Shown here one piece after another: positions 22,831-34,862 of a stretch of DNA of 64,000 bases. Source of the DNA: Diphasiastrum complanatum (lineage: Eukaryota > Streptophyta > Lycopodiopsida > Lycopodiales > Lycopodiaceae); the NCBI GenBank assembly GCA_029204225.1, contig CM055101.1:57598920-57662919 (forward strand), given 5' to 3'. Position 1 is the first letter of the stretch. The number at the start of each line of letters is the position of its first letter. The position numbers and the translations under genes were made by a program. The notes under the pieces were generated by a model. That model saw only the letters and a list, made by a program, of their open reading frames with translations, searched no databases and was not told where the DNA came from.

Positions 22831-23269
22831 ATTGCAACAACATATTGCATGCCAAATAAAAGAGAACTTCAGATGTTTGAACAACATACGTGTAGCTCAA
22901 TTTTACTGATTCGCTTTCCAAGCACTAAGAATGAAACTATGTCCATTATGAAGCCCTTGAATGACTCTGTATCAAGTTTTTGCTACTAGTAGTAATATAT
23001 AACTTAGCCTATCAAAGGTTTTTATGATAAATGCGAGTGATGATTTTGGTTTCTTTTTTACCATCAGGTGTATTATCTCTGAGATTGTAGATGTCTAGTG
23101 TGCCTTGTTAGTTCTGTGGACGTGTGTGTTTTGTTGTCTACTCGCAGATATTGCTCTAGAAAATTCTGTCTTAAAATATGTTGATTAGGTTTTCCAAATT
23201 CGTTGGCACCTAATTATATGCAATGCAGGCTACATTACTCTCCAAATAGCACTCCAAATGCTATTTTTA
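22831..23269 (+). other. sHSP copy A 3' flank
   Basis: It is homologous to the downstream region of copy B (for example CAACATACGT(G/C)TAGCTCAATTTT). AATAAA at 22856-22861 may be the polyadenylation signal. No gene. Confidence 0.6.
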
Positions 23270-23555
23270 AAAACCTATTGCTTATGTTCTGAAAACCTAT
23301 GAAGTGAAAGATTTTTTCAAGTCTTGAAGGGCACATTCTAGAATCTGCATCTACATATCATATCTCATTTAAACAATGTGTGCATTTGTGATTAGGTTGT
23401 GTTGTCACGCACATTGCCTCCTCACACCCAATGGAGTGTGACACCTCACCCAAATAGCTCCCCATGACGACTATTAGTATTTTATTCGCGTCAAAGAGGC
23501 GATGCAATGCTCTCAAACCAATATCCTTTTTGAAATCATTTGGGCATATACTTTC

Positions 23556-23820
23556 TGTTAGAAATCAATGATAAACTTCATTGTTATTGTTTACGATGTA
23601 CACTAATGTTGACAGCTGTTACCAGTTATGATTAGCCGTAGGCTAGTCTATTAGTCTATTCGTAGGTTTTCTCTCTCTATCAAGGTTCAGGGTTTATATG
23701 TACATTTTATATTCAGTATGAAGTTAGTGTGATAGAGTGATATTGCGTGTTCTTTTTCCGTCTCCCTACTTGGTGATTGTTTATGGTGAATGCTTGATAT
23801 TGCATATCTGATTATTGACA
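23556..23820 (+). repeat. Putative short copia LTR, copy B
   Basis: Equivalent to 287-551, with the primer-binding site TGGTATCAGA at 23821-23830. Confidence 0.55.
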
Positions 23821-24354
23821 TGGTATCAGATCTACGATAGTCCTGCGTGCTTGATCAGTGGATACAGCTTGTCACAGGCTCCGCAACGAAGTGAGAAAGT
23901 CCTTCACAGGAGGTGAAAGCTTGGAGAGACAAAAACGGCTTCTTGATGTATTTTGCAGGTTTTGGAGCTCACAGTTATTAGTGGGGAATGAAGACACAGT
24001 CCCGGAGGCATCGGAAAGGCTAGGGCAGCATCAAACAGGTTGAAAATCTGTTGTGTGGGAAAAGTTTTACAATATGTTTTTTAATCTTTGTGAAAAGTAT
24101 CATTTCTCAGAGAGTTGTGCCAAGAAATCTCTCATTTGTTTGTTTGGGGTACTGCAAATCATACCAGATAGTGTCTAGTACTGCCATTTAGAGCCTTGAG
24201 GCTTCATAACTTTCACATTAGTGATATCTGTCTGTTTGAACGATCACTCGTTTTGAAATCTAAGCAAAGAGGAGGAGGCGTAGCCGCCGCGCCGAAGTAG
24301 GAAAACTGGAATATTCCCTCTGAAAGCTCTTATATTCTCTCTTTTTTATATTCG

Positions 24355-24600
24355 TACTAATATCGGATCCAAGCGCGCTAGCTGAAGGGAAACCCGAGCA
24401 GTCGTACATCTGCGCTTCAGTCTGATATTGCATGTCCGTACCGATATTGAATCCAAGCGCATGAGCTAAAAGAGAATTCTTAGCAGTTGTACATCTGCGC
24501 TCCAGTCCGATATCGCTTGTTCCAATATTGGATCCACACGCACAAGTTAAAGAGGATCCTGAGCAGTCGTACTTCTGCGTTCCATTCCGATATCAGGTGT
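24355..24600 (+). repeat. Three tandem leader units, copy B
   Basis: Equivalent to 1086-1330, with a few substitutions (for example CAATATTGGATCC for CAATATCGGATCC). Confidence 0.8.
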
Positions 24601-24708
24601 ACAACCGAAAAAAAATTATTATACAGTTCTGTGGCGTGATAAAATTTGGAGACTAAGTTGTGTACTCAGACTGAGCCATTTTTGTGATTCGGACTTGTCT
24701 ATCCAGTA

Positions 24709-25403
24709 ATGGCAACTCTAAGCGAGAGTGTCCTTAATGAGTTAAGCAAATTGGAAGGAGCTGGCAACTATGCAGTTTGGAATTCAAACTGAAGAACATT
24801 TTGATGGAAAAAGAGGCTATGGGAGATCGTGACAGTGAAGAGACAAGGCCATTGATTGAAGAAGATCAACGGGCATTTGACAGGAGAAAACAGAAAGCAC
24901 AGAATGTCATCAACTTATCAGTTAGAGATGCAATTATTCCCTACATTTCGGATTCAGAAGGACCAAAAGAAGCATAGGATACGTTGAAGGCATTGTTTGA
25001 GACCACAAACACATCTCGAGTGTTATTCTTGAAGACGAAGCTGCACACATTGCGGATGGATGATGGTGCAACTGTTGTTGATCACCTACTGAAGATCAAA
25101 GAGATTCGTGACCAATTAGCAACAGTTGGAGAGCGAGTACAGGATCGCGAGATCATGCAGTTGACATTGAATAGTTTGAGTGGATGTTTGTGACAAGTAT
25201 AGCCACACGGGAAAATCTTCCAACCTATGAAGAGTTAGGTGGATTGCTTTTGCAGGAAGAACAACGTCAAGAGAACTTGAGTCATCGCAACAGGGGATTT
25301 GATCAAGCTCTTGCAGTCAAGGGACGTGGTGGTAGATTTGGTCATGGAAGACACCAATCAAGAGGTGGAAACTCAAATCGTGGATCATTCCAACAATTTC
25401 AAG
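24709..25403 (+). pseudogene. Ty1/copia gag, first of two in tandem
   Basis: ATG at 24709. Same lesions as copy A (1-bp loss after YAVW, TAG at 24976-24978), but it continues further: QLTLNSL, FVTSIATRENLPTYEELGGLLLQEEQ, then a Gly/Arg-rich tail (GRGGRFGHGRHQSRGGNSNRG). It ends without a zinc knuckle where leader-like sequence restarts at about 25404. A small deletion near 25180 shifts the frame. Confidence 0.85.
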
Positions 25404-25944
25404 AAAAATCTCTCATTTGTCTGTTTGGAGTACCACAAATCACATTAGATAGTGTCTAGTACTGTCATTCAGAGTTAGGAAACTTCATACTTTTTTATCT
25501 CTGTCTTTTGAACGATCACACATTTTGAAATCTTTGCAAAGAGGAGGTGGTGTAGCCGCCTTGCCGAAGTGGAGAATCTAGAATATTCTCTCTGAAAGTT
25601 CTTATATTCTCTCTACTTTTCATTTTGTCCGTACCAATATCGGATCAACGCGCCAGAAGTAAAGAAAACTAAGAGCAGTCGTACATTCACACGTCATACT
25701 GATATCACATATCAATACCAATATTGGATCGACGCGCCAGAGGTAAAGAAAATCCAAAGCAGTCGTCCATCTGCGCATCATACCGATATCGCATATTTGT
25801 ACCAATATCGGATCCACGCACGCGAGCGAAAGAGAATCGCGAGTAGTCGTGCACCCGCGCATCGTACCGATATCAGGTGTCCAACCAAAAATTTACAGTT
25901 CTATGGTGTGATAAATTTTGTGAGCCAGACTCATCTATCTAGTA
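25404..25944 (+). repeat. Second copia leader with diverged tandem units
   Basis: Homologous to 24120-24708 at lower identity. Three units at about 25630-25880 carry CAATATCGGATCAACGCGCC and variants. It shows that two related copia 5' regions lie in tandem. Confidence 0.8.
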
Positions 25945-27109
25945 ATGGCAACTCTAAGCGAGAGTGTCCTTAATGAGTCAAGCAAATTGGAAGGTGCCGA
26001 CAACTATGCAGTTTAGAAATTCAAATTGAAGAGTATTTTGATGGAAAAGGAGCTGTGAGAGATCGTGACAGGTGAAGAGACATGATTGAAGAAGACCAGC
26101 GGGCATTTGATAGGAGAAAACGGAAAGCCCAGAATGTCATCAACTTATCAGTTAAAGATGCAATTATTCCCTATATTTCAGATTCAGAAGGGCCAAAAGA
26201 AGCGTGGGATACATTGAAGGCATTGTTTGAAACGACAAATACATCTCGAATATTGTTTCTGAAGACGAAGTTGCATACATTGCGGATGGATGATGGTGCA
26301 ACTATTGCCGATCACATGCTGAAGATCAAAGAGATCCGTGACCAATTAGCAGCAGTTGGAGAGCGAGTACAAGATTGTGAGATCGTGCAATTGACATTGA
26401 ATAGTTTGAGTGAGTCACATCATATGTTTGTGACGAGTATAGCCACAAGAGAAAATCTTTCAATCTATGAAGAACTAGGTGGATTGTTTTTGCAAGAAGA
26501 GCAACATCAAGAGAACTTGAATCATCGTAACAGGAGCTATGATCAAGCTCTTACAGTTAGAGGACAAGGGGTTTGGCCGTGGAAAGTATCAATCGAGAGG
26601 AGGAAACTCAAGTCGGAGATCATTTCAACAATTTCATGAGCAAGTCAATGATAGTTCTAATCGAGACAATTGGAATCAAGGTCGAGGTCAAGGACGCGGC
26701 TATTCAAGACAAAATAAACTTGGAAATTGTAGGTATTGCAACAAACCTGGCTACTAGGAGCGTGAATGCTTCAAGAAACAGAAGGATATGGAACAAAGAA
26801 AAGACAAAGGGCAAGTGGGAAATTATGCTGATCAACATCAAATTGATGATTATTATCATGAAAACAATTATACTGATCAACATCAATACGATGATTATCA
26901 ATATGAAGATGATACAAGTGAGAGCTTAAAATTGTTCATTGCAGCATTAATGACAAGTGATGAAACCAACGATACCTGGTACATTGATAGTGGTGCATCC
27001 AAGCACATGACTTCAAGGAAAGAGTGGTTTTCAGAACTCAAGGTGATAAAGTTGGACAAGCCGATGGCAAATTGCTATCTGTTAAAGGAGTTAGAGTGGT
27101 ACCAGTGAA
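25945..27109 (+). pseudogene. Ty1/copia gag-protease, second of two in tandem
   Basis: ATG at 25945. Trp in the YAVW motif is TAG. From 26082 a 185-codon frame runs through UBN2-type gag (IIPYISDSEGPKEAWDTLKA, LRMDDGATIADHMLKIKEI) to YEELGGLFLQEEQ. Then come frameshifts, the CCHC knuckle near 26730, a His/Tyr/Asp-rich linker and the protease site DTWYIDSGASKHM near 26980. Sequence homology then stops at the strand-switch junction. Confidence 0.88.
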
Positions 27110-28295
27110 GGCTTCTGATTTCTTCTTTATGAAATACACTACAGTCCTTCTGGAGAATTCGTCAATAAAGGTTATAAAATACTTGGCAGCCTTCAGCGAA
27201 GGATTTTTCATCGGGCCACAAATATCTGAATGTACAACATCTAGCAATCCTCTAGCAACATGTTGATGACTTGACTTAAATGGCTTTCTTGTCTTTTTAC
27301 CAACTAGACAGTCTTGACAGACAGGTAGCTCGACTTTTTTGCGAGGATGGTCGATATCAAGAACAATAGATTGTCTAGACATTCGTTGTACAATAGCATA
27401 ATTTAAATGACCAAGTCTATAATGCCAAAGTAAACCTTTATTTGAATGAATTGAAGTACTGAGAGCCTGACTAGAGGCAGAAAAGCAATGACTCAATTTA
27501 TACAAGTATCCATGGCTCTTTCTGAGTGCTAGGATCTTGCTTGTCCTATCAACTACTTTACACTGATCACATTCGAATTCTACTCTGTGTCCTAGATCTA
27601 TGATTCTACTTACAGAGAGTAGATTCGTAGATAAATTTGGTACATAAAGGACTTTAGAGAGTAGCTTAGATTGATCATTTGCAAAGCATAATCTTATAGT
27701 GCCTTCACCTTTAATAGCTTGTGTGCTATTGTCGCCAAGGTGAACGAATTTTTGGGTACTGTAAGGTGTATAGGACTTGAAATAGCCAATGAGGCGAGTG
27801 GCTCCGGAATCCAAGAATCAAGAGCTGTCGCCAGATGCTCCTTGATGGTTGGTCATGAAGGCATCATGATCCGCTTCTTGAATGGGCTGTGGAGCTTTTG
27901 TAGCTGCATTTGCCACTTGATTTGACTACCCTTTGTTGTTGTTCTTTGCTTGAAGTATGCGACAATCTTGTATTTTGTGGTTGTTTCATTTGCAGTATCT
28001 GCAAAACAACTTCTTCTTTGTCTGCGAATTTGACTGCTACTTGTGCTAAGCTGGTTTTTGGTCTGGCTTTGATTGCTTCGGACCTTTCTTCTTCTTCTGC
28101 TTTGTCGTGCTCTTGTTGGTGTACAAGGCGTGAGAATCAGCTGAGGAACTCAAGGCTTCGTTCCTTCGCGTGTCTTCCTGAAACAACATAGCAATGACTC
28201 TCAAAAGAGTCAATTCTAGATGAGTCGTAATGATCATCACCCAGCTGTCGTGGACATCACTACACGAAATGGGATGATGTTTCGCCGTCCCCCTA
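27110..28295 (-). pseudogene. Ty1/copia gag-protease-integrase fragment, opposite strand, copy B
   Basis: Same content and junction as 3005-4190: gag tail, CCHC with an internal stop, DSGATR protease site at about 27814, GAG-pre-integrase and the first integrase Asp. Only a handful of base changes separate it from copy A. Confidence 0.9.
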
Positions 28296-28585
28296 TGTTT
28301 TGATCCTAATACAACCCTGGCTTCGAAAAAAGTTGAAGACCAACTGCCAATGGCTCGAGTGTACTAGGCAATCCATGGACAACCAGATTTCAAGTGTGGA
28401 CGGACTAATTTTGGCTCACAGACGTCCACAAGTCATTCTTAACCGCCAAGGACAAGAAAAGTATAAAAAGACTGATCTTCATGGATGAAGTTATCAACTA
28501 TATTATCCAACAACGACGAGCAAAACGGGCACTCTACTAAACTCCATAGTACCAAGAAACCGACACTACTTTAAGTCGGAGGCCC

Positions 28586-28806
28586 TGTTGGGAGTATTCC
28601 CGTGTAAATAAATAAAATAGTCGAAAAAAAATTAGAAATAGTTGCGAGGGTCATGGCATCCTGCATGCGTAAGCCCATGGCCTAATGAGCACTTGTAAAT
28701 AATCATTTTTGAATAAATTAGACTTTGGGCCATGTAATTAAAAATAAAAATAATATTAGAAGACCAAAGTTAAGTTAAACTTAAGTTTCTAAGTATTTAT
28801 AATTAG
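28586..28806 (+). repeat. LTR fragment, TGTTGGGAG family, copy B
   Basis: Equivalent to 4481-4701; truncated at 28806 by other DNA. Confidence 0.75.
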
Positions 28807-28850
28807 GTAGTTATGGCTTTTACTTTAGCATGCATATTGAGCACTTGAGC

Positions 28851-28853
<3 letters not shown>

Positions 28854-28913
<60 letters not shown>
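28854..28913. repeat. (CT)n microsatellite
   Basis: About 60 bp of CT. About 350 bp of non-coding DNA without recognisable content follows to 29261. Confidence 0.97.
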
Positions 28914-28915
<2 letters not shown>

Positions 28916-29261
28916 CCTTTTCACCTACAATCATAATGAATGCTTGTGTTCAGAGTAGAAAAAGTAGAGTTAAGTTGGGGTAGTGTTAAGATATATAGAG
29001 TTAAAAAGTATCTAAAATAACTACTAAGTATAGTTAAAAACTTATCCTTGTGTTCTAACCCTTCTTGATAGGCGAAGGGCAGCTCACCATTGAATCTACA
29101 CACCCTACAGTTTTGATGTCCGAACACTCCATATTCCTCCATGAAAAGCCTAGTCTTTGGGGATAAAGATGGCTGGTTTTCCTAGAACCTTGTCGATTAA
29201 CATTCTGATTGATGTCCTCAATTGATGAGTATGTTTGGTCATATGAACATTTGATTTAATT

Positions 29262-30159
29262 CCATCATCCCTAGCACCAGAAACTCCTAGAGTTTTGGGT
29301 TAACAATGGATCAAGTTCTAGATAAAGGTACAATTTCATCGTTTTATTTTCTCACCTTTGGTTGCTCCATTGGTTCCAAGTCTTTGCAAGTATTATTTTT
29401 GACAAGTTACCTCTTTCTAATGTTTAACATTTTTATTCAAAAGTATCTAACATCTCAATTTCTAGATCTGACCAAGTATTTTTAATATCTTTTTGATTGG
29501 AAATCTTGGCATCGTCATCATTTTAGTAAATCCAATGGAGTCAAAAGTTTCTTGCAAATTTTTGGTTCAGCTGAGTTAAGAAGCGCATGCCAAATTGAAA
29601 AGTTACATAGATATTTATGCAAGAACTTTGAAAAATGTACAGTCCTTTCTCTGAATTATCTTTCCACTCAATTTTCTTTGTAATCTGAATAACGTACTAT
29701 TCTTTCTATGAATTATCTTTCAGCTCTTAACTCTCTTTGAAATCTGGAAAATGTCTGTCCTTTCTCTAAACTTCACTAAAAAACACAAAGCTCAAAATGA
29801 AAGAAGTGCAAAAGATGAAGAGCAGAAAAAAAACCAGAATAAGAGAAGAAAAACTGCAGAAGAGCAGGCAACCAGGAGCACTGGATCAGGCACTTGGGAG
29901 CAAAAACTTCAGAGGTAGCCTGTCTCGAATTGGCAATACCAAAACGCATTCAAATACCTTATTTCTTGCAATTGACCATTGTTAAAAAAAATGGAAGCAT
30001 CTTGTATTTTCAGAGATTAATCACATGATGAGAGAGAGATTGATGAGAAATTCTAGTGTTACCGCTCGCGTTCTGTTTAAAAATTTTGTTCGACGATGCG
30101 ACGATGCTGCAGCATGCAGTAGTTTGGAGATATTTGCCATCTTCACTTCTTTGAAGTCA
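29262..30159. repeat. Repeat R1, copy 1
   Basis: About 900 bp recurring in direct orientation at 51072-51989 with many small indels. It contains CCCTAGCACCAGAAA and GAATTATCTTTC(C/A) motifs. No coding capacity was recognised. Both copies lie downstream of a (CT)n tract. Confidence 0.9.
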
Positions 30160-31671
30160 GTTGAATACCATGAACTTGGTGCTTGCTTGAGTCCATAAAG
30201 ACTTGGACTCATCCTTGACGATTACTTGAGGTTGTTCCATATAGATCTCCTCCTCAAGATAACCATTTAGAAAAGCATTGGATACATCTAATTGGAACAC
30301 CTTCCACTTGAAAAAACAAGCAAGAGAAATAAGAATTCTTATTGTCACCATCTTTGCAAGGGGTGCAAAGGTCTCCTCATAATCAAAACCATGGATTTGA
30401 GCAAATCCTTTGGCACATAATCTTGCTTTATGCTTGTTGATGGTGCCATCATGATTGCACTTGATCCGAAATACCCACTTGCAACCAATCACATGCTTGT
30501 TGGATGGAGGATCCACATGCTCCCAAGTATTGTTGGTGATCAATGCATCATACTCTTGCTTCATGGCATCATACCACTCCTTGGTATTGAGTGCCTCTTG
30601 TACATTCTTTGGCTCTTCATGAGAGACATAAAAAACATAATTAGTGGAACCAAAATCCACTTGTTTGCATTTGTCAACATATGAGAGCCTCTTAGGCTCA
30701 GATCTATCTCTCATGGATCTTCTTGGTGAAAAAATCCGAGGAGAGTCTTCTTCAAATCTCGACCCCGTCACATCATGATTGTCTTCAAAATCAATAATTG
30801 ATGATGCATCGATAGATTTCTTGATCTCGGCCTCTTCAAAAGATGAGTGTTGATCTTCATGAAAGACAACATCTCTACTTTCAATAACTTGAGAAGTAGA
30901 GAGTATAAAGACTCTATAGGCTTCTTGGTGGATGAGTATCCAACCATGATCCCTTTGCATGCATTAGGATCTTCCTTCTTCCTTGTTTCCAAGGGAATAT
31001 GGACAAAGCATAAGCATCCAAAAACTCTAAGGTGATCAACCTTAGGATTCTTAAAAAATAAGATTTCATATGGTGACTTTCCTCCAAGAGCTATATGTGG
31101 GAGCCTATTGCAAAGATATTTGCACAATTAATAGCTTCTCCCCAAAAATCTTTGGGCAAAGATGCCTCAATTCTCATAGATTTTGCACATTCACATAGAG
31201 ATCTATTCTTTCTCTCTATTCCAAGTGAATCTTGTGTAATCATCAATGAAAGTAACAAAACAAGTGGCTCCTTCCTTGCTTGTAGTTGATGAGAAATGCA
31301 CATCCGAGTGGATTAGCTCCAAAGGATGCTTGCTTTTGATAGAATATATTGTAAATGGCTTTTTGTGAGATTTAGCAATAGCACAAGCCTCACAAGGCTT
31401 GATCTTCTTGGAGAGTGACTTTGGCAAGCCAATAGCTTTGGCTTCTTTGATCATAGAGAGCATGGATTTGTAGTTGGGATGTCCCAACCTCCTATGCCAT
31501 AATTCCTCCATAGAGAGCTTGTTCACAAGAGCAACATTACAAGCATTCACATACTCATTTGGATCTAGTTTATAGATGCCACCAAATCTAGATCCTAATG
31601 CAAGTATCTCATCATTCTTCTTGATATTGCAAGTATCAACATTGAATTTTACATCAAACTGGAAATCTAGA
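30160..31671 (-). pseudogene. Ty1/copia pol fragment (integrase-RT)
   Basis: Minus strand from 31671: protease/pre-integrase linker, WHRRLGHPNYKSM with CEACAIAKSHKKPF, integrase core (LELIHSDVH, FVTFIDDYTRF), the C-terminal integrase region (FGCLCFVHIP) and the RT start (HVIGCKWVFRIK, APLAKMVTIRI, FQLDVSNAFLNG, IYMEQP), ending at SLYGLKQAPSSWY. Several frameshifts split it. It is cut at both ends, by repeat R1 and by gypsy sequence. Confidence 0.9.
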
Positions 31672-31679
31672 GAGCCGAG

Positions 31680-32840
31680 ATTTCAGACTGGTGAGACCAA
31701 TAATCGAGGTAAGCCAGCAGAACAAATAATCACCTAGAGTGGTGACAAATACGAAGGTGAAACTCCTTTGTATGACACCAGTTTCACCTCAAAAAATTCT
31801 TCTTATGCTTTAAATATTCTTTCCAATGCATCTGACATTGAAGTGCAATATTTCGAATGATATTGACGAAGAAGAATTCTTCGATGCTTGCAATGCTGAA
31901 GCGGATGTTTTGAATAAAGAAATTAAAGTTGCAGACACGAACTCTAAAGAGTCTAATGATGATTCGAGTGATGAATCTAGACACAAATTTGGTAATAAGA
32001 ACCAGGCTGACGACAAGAATATGTCTATGGAGTCAACCATGCGCAAAATTCATGGCCATACCAAGGCCAGTATGATAGAAGGTATTATTCTATTAGATTC
32101 TACTAAACTAATTGAACTTGCACCTGGCAAATTTGTGCATGTTTCAAAGTCACTTAGAGAAACGAAATTAGCTGAATTCACAGAATTGTTGAAGGAGTAC
32201 CAAGATGTATTTGCTTCATCGCTTGATGATTTGAAAGGAATAACTGCAAAATTTGGAGAGCACGGTATTGATCTTAAAGAAGATGTTGTACCTGTTTGAT
32301 AGAAACAATATCGTCTCAATCCAAAGTACTCCCTCATGGTTAAAGACGAACTCAACAAGCACCGTAAGGCAGGTATTATTTATCCCATCTTAAACAATTA
32401 ATGGATTTTTCCCATTGTTGTTTTTCCAAAAATGAAGACTCGCAAAATATGAATATGCCAGGATTTCCGGAAGCTCAATGTTGCCACAAGGAAGGAACAT
32501 CATTCCCTACCCTTCACTGATTCTATCTTAGATCAGGTTGTTGGTCAAGAGCGCTACAGTTTTTGTGATGGTTTCTCTGGTTATAATCAGGTTGGAGTGA
32601 GAAAGGAAGATCGTTCAAAGACCACCTTTACTACGGATTGGGCCGCTTATGCCTACAACAAAATGCCCTTTGGTCTTTGCAACGCACCATCAACTTTTCA
32701 GCGAACCGTGATGTTAATCTTCGCTGCCTTCTTAAGAACTTTTGTTGAAATCTTCATTGATGATTTCTATGTATATAGTGATATAAAGACACATCTACAG
32801 AAGCGACAGCTCAAGAGTATTGCTCAAAAGCAATACTAGA
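31680..32840 (+). pseudogene. Ty3/gypsy pol fragment (linker-RT)
   Basis: A 157-codon acidic frame at 31826-32299 ends in KEYQDVFASSLDDLKG, typical of gypsy sequence before RT. RT follows: DELNKHRKAGIIYP, ICQDFRKLN, SFCDGFSGYNQV, KTTFTTDWAAYAY, MPFGLCNAPSTFQR and FIDDFYVYSD. Stops at about 32297-32302, 32400 and 32450 lie at expected Arg/Gln or similar positions (TGA, TAG, TAA). RNase H and integrase are missing. Confidence 0.9.
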
Positions 32841-33026
32841 TTGTCGTAAGAAGGAGGATGACTGGATAGAAGAGACATGTTGGCGTTTTTTCCGATATTG
32901 GCGAACCCACTGTAGCTAGCTAGTTGAGCAGCTATTTGAAATCGTTCAGATGATCAGTGACTGATGTCTCTTCAATCATCTTGAGAAACATTCGTAGAAA
33001 GATGCTTATAATGAATACCCAACAAA

Positions 33027-34116
<1,090 letters not shown>

Positions 34117-34255
34117 TTGAGTTATCCTCAAAAAACCTGCATTTTATAAAGCTTCTCAATTTTTAAAAGCCTTTTACTCATAAAAAGGTTTATTTGCTTG
34201 TATAAAGAATGAGTATTTAAAGATATCAATTTAAGAAACTTTGTCACGGTTTTCC
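34117..34255 (-). repeat. LTR start fragment, inverted relative to 10413
   Basis: Reverse complement matches 10405-10540 (TTTAAATACTCATT, CCTTTTTATGAGTA, GCTTTATAAAATGCA, TTTTTTGAGGATAACTC). Probably a truncated LTR of the same copia family. Confidence 0.75.
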
Positions 34256-34862
34256 CTACGACTCCATGATTCAAGCAACATGACACAATGGCCAACAGAC
34301 AAATAAGATGATTTTAAGACAGTTCTTTAGAACATATTTACAGATACACAACAAATGACTGTAATGCGCTAGAGAGTCTGTCTGACCAGAGAGTAATTCA
34401 CGTAATGCGTTATAGATTGCTGGTAGACTCAGGGTCACTCACATTCGATAGTGCGTAGAACATAGATAAGGGAGAATAATTCTCAGCACTCTATTCACTT
34501 CTTCAACCTCTCACAAATACATAAACTCTTCTCTCTCGATGGTCAAGGCTGAAGTGTGTGATCAATATATGTTCTTCGGGTCGAACAAACACACCTCTAA
34601 AACAATAGATGCGTCGCTCCCGTGAAAAGGTCTAGTTAACAATTAGGTTGAATGTATGTTCAATTATACCATAAGAGGTATATTTAACTAAGAGTTAAAG
34701 CTACTCTAGTTTAACATGTCAATTCATATTTTGTCATTTTGCGTGGATGACCTCATAAAGGCTATTCAAGGCAATGTTTTCTCTTTTAAAGGCCTCGTCC
34801 TTAAATACAAGGCAAGTACTTAGGAGATATATTCTCGAAAAATGACTTAGGCCTCTTCATGA
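34256..34862. other. Non-coding stretch between LTR fragment and copia pol
   Basis: No recognised gene; possibly more LTR or leader sequence of an unassigned element. Confidence 0.4.

Larger units (their letters stand above)
23270..28806. repeat. Direct segmental repeat, copy B
   Basis: Partner of 1-4701. It carries the ~836-bp interval missing from copy A, made of the end of the first gag, a second leader with its own three tandem units and the start of a second gag. Confidence 0.95.
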
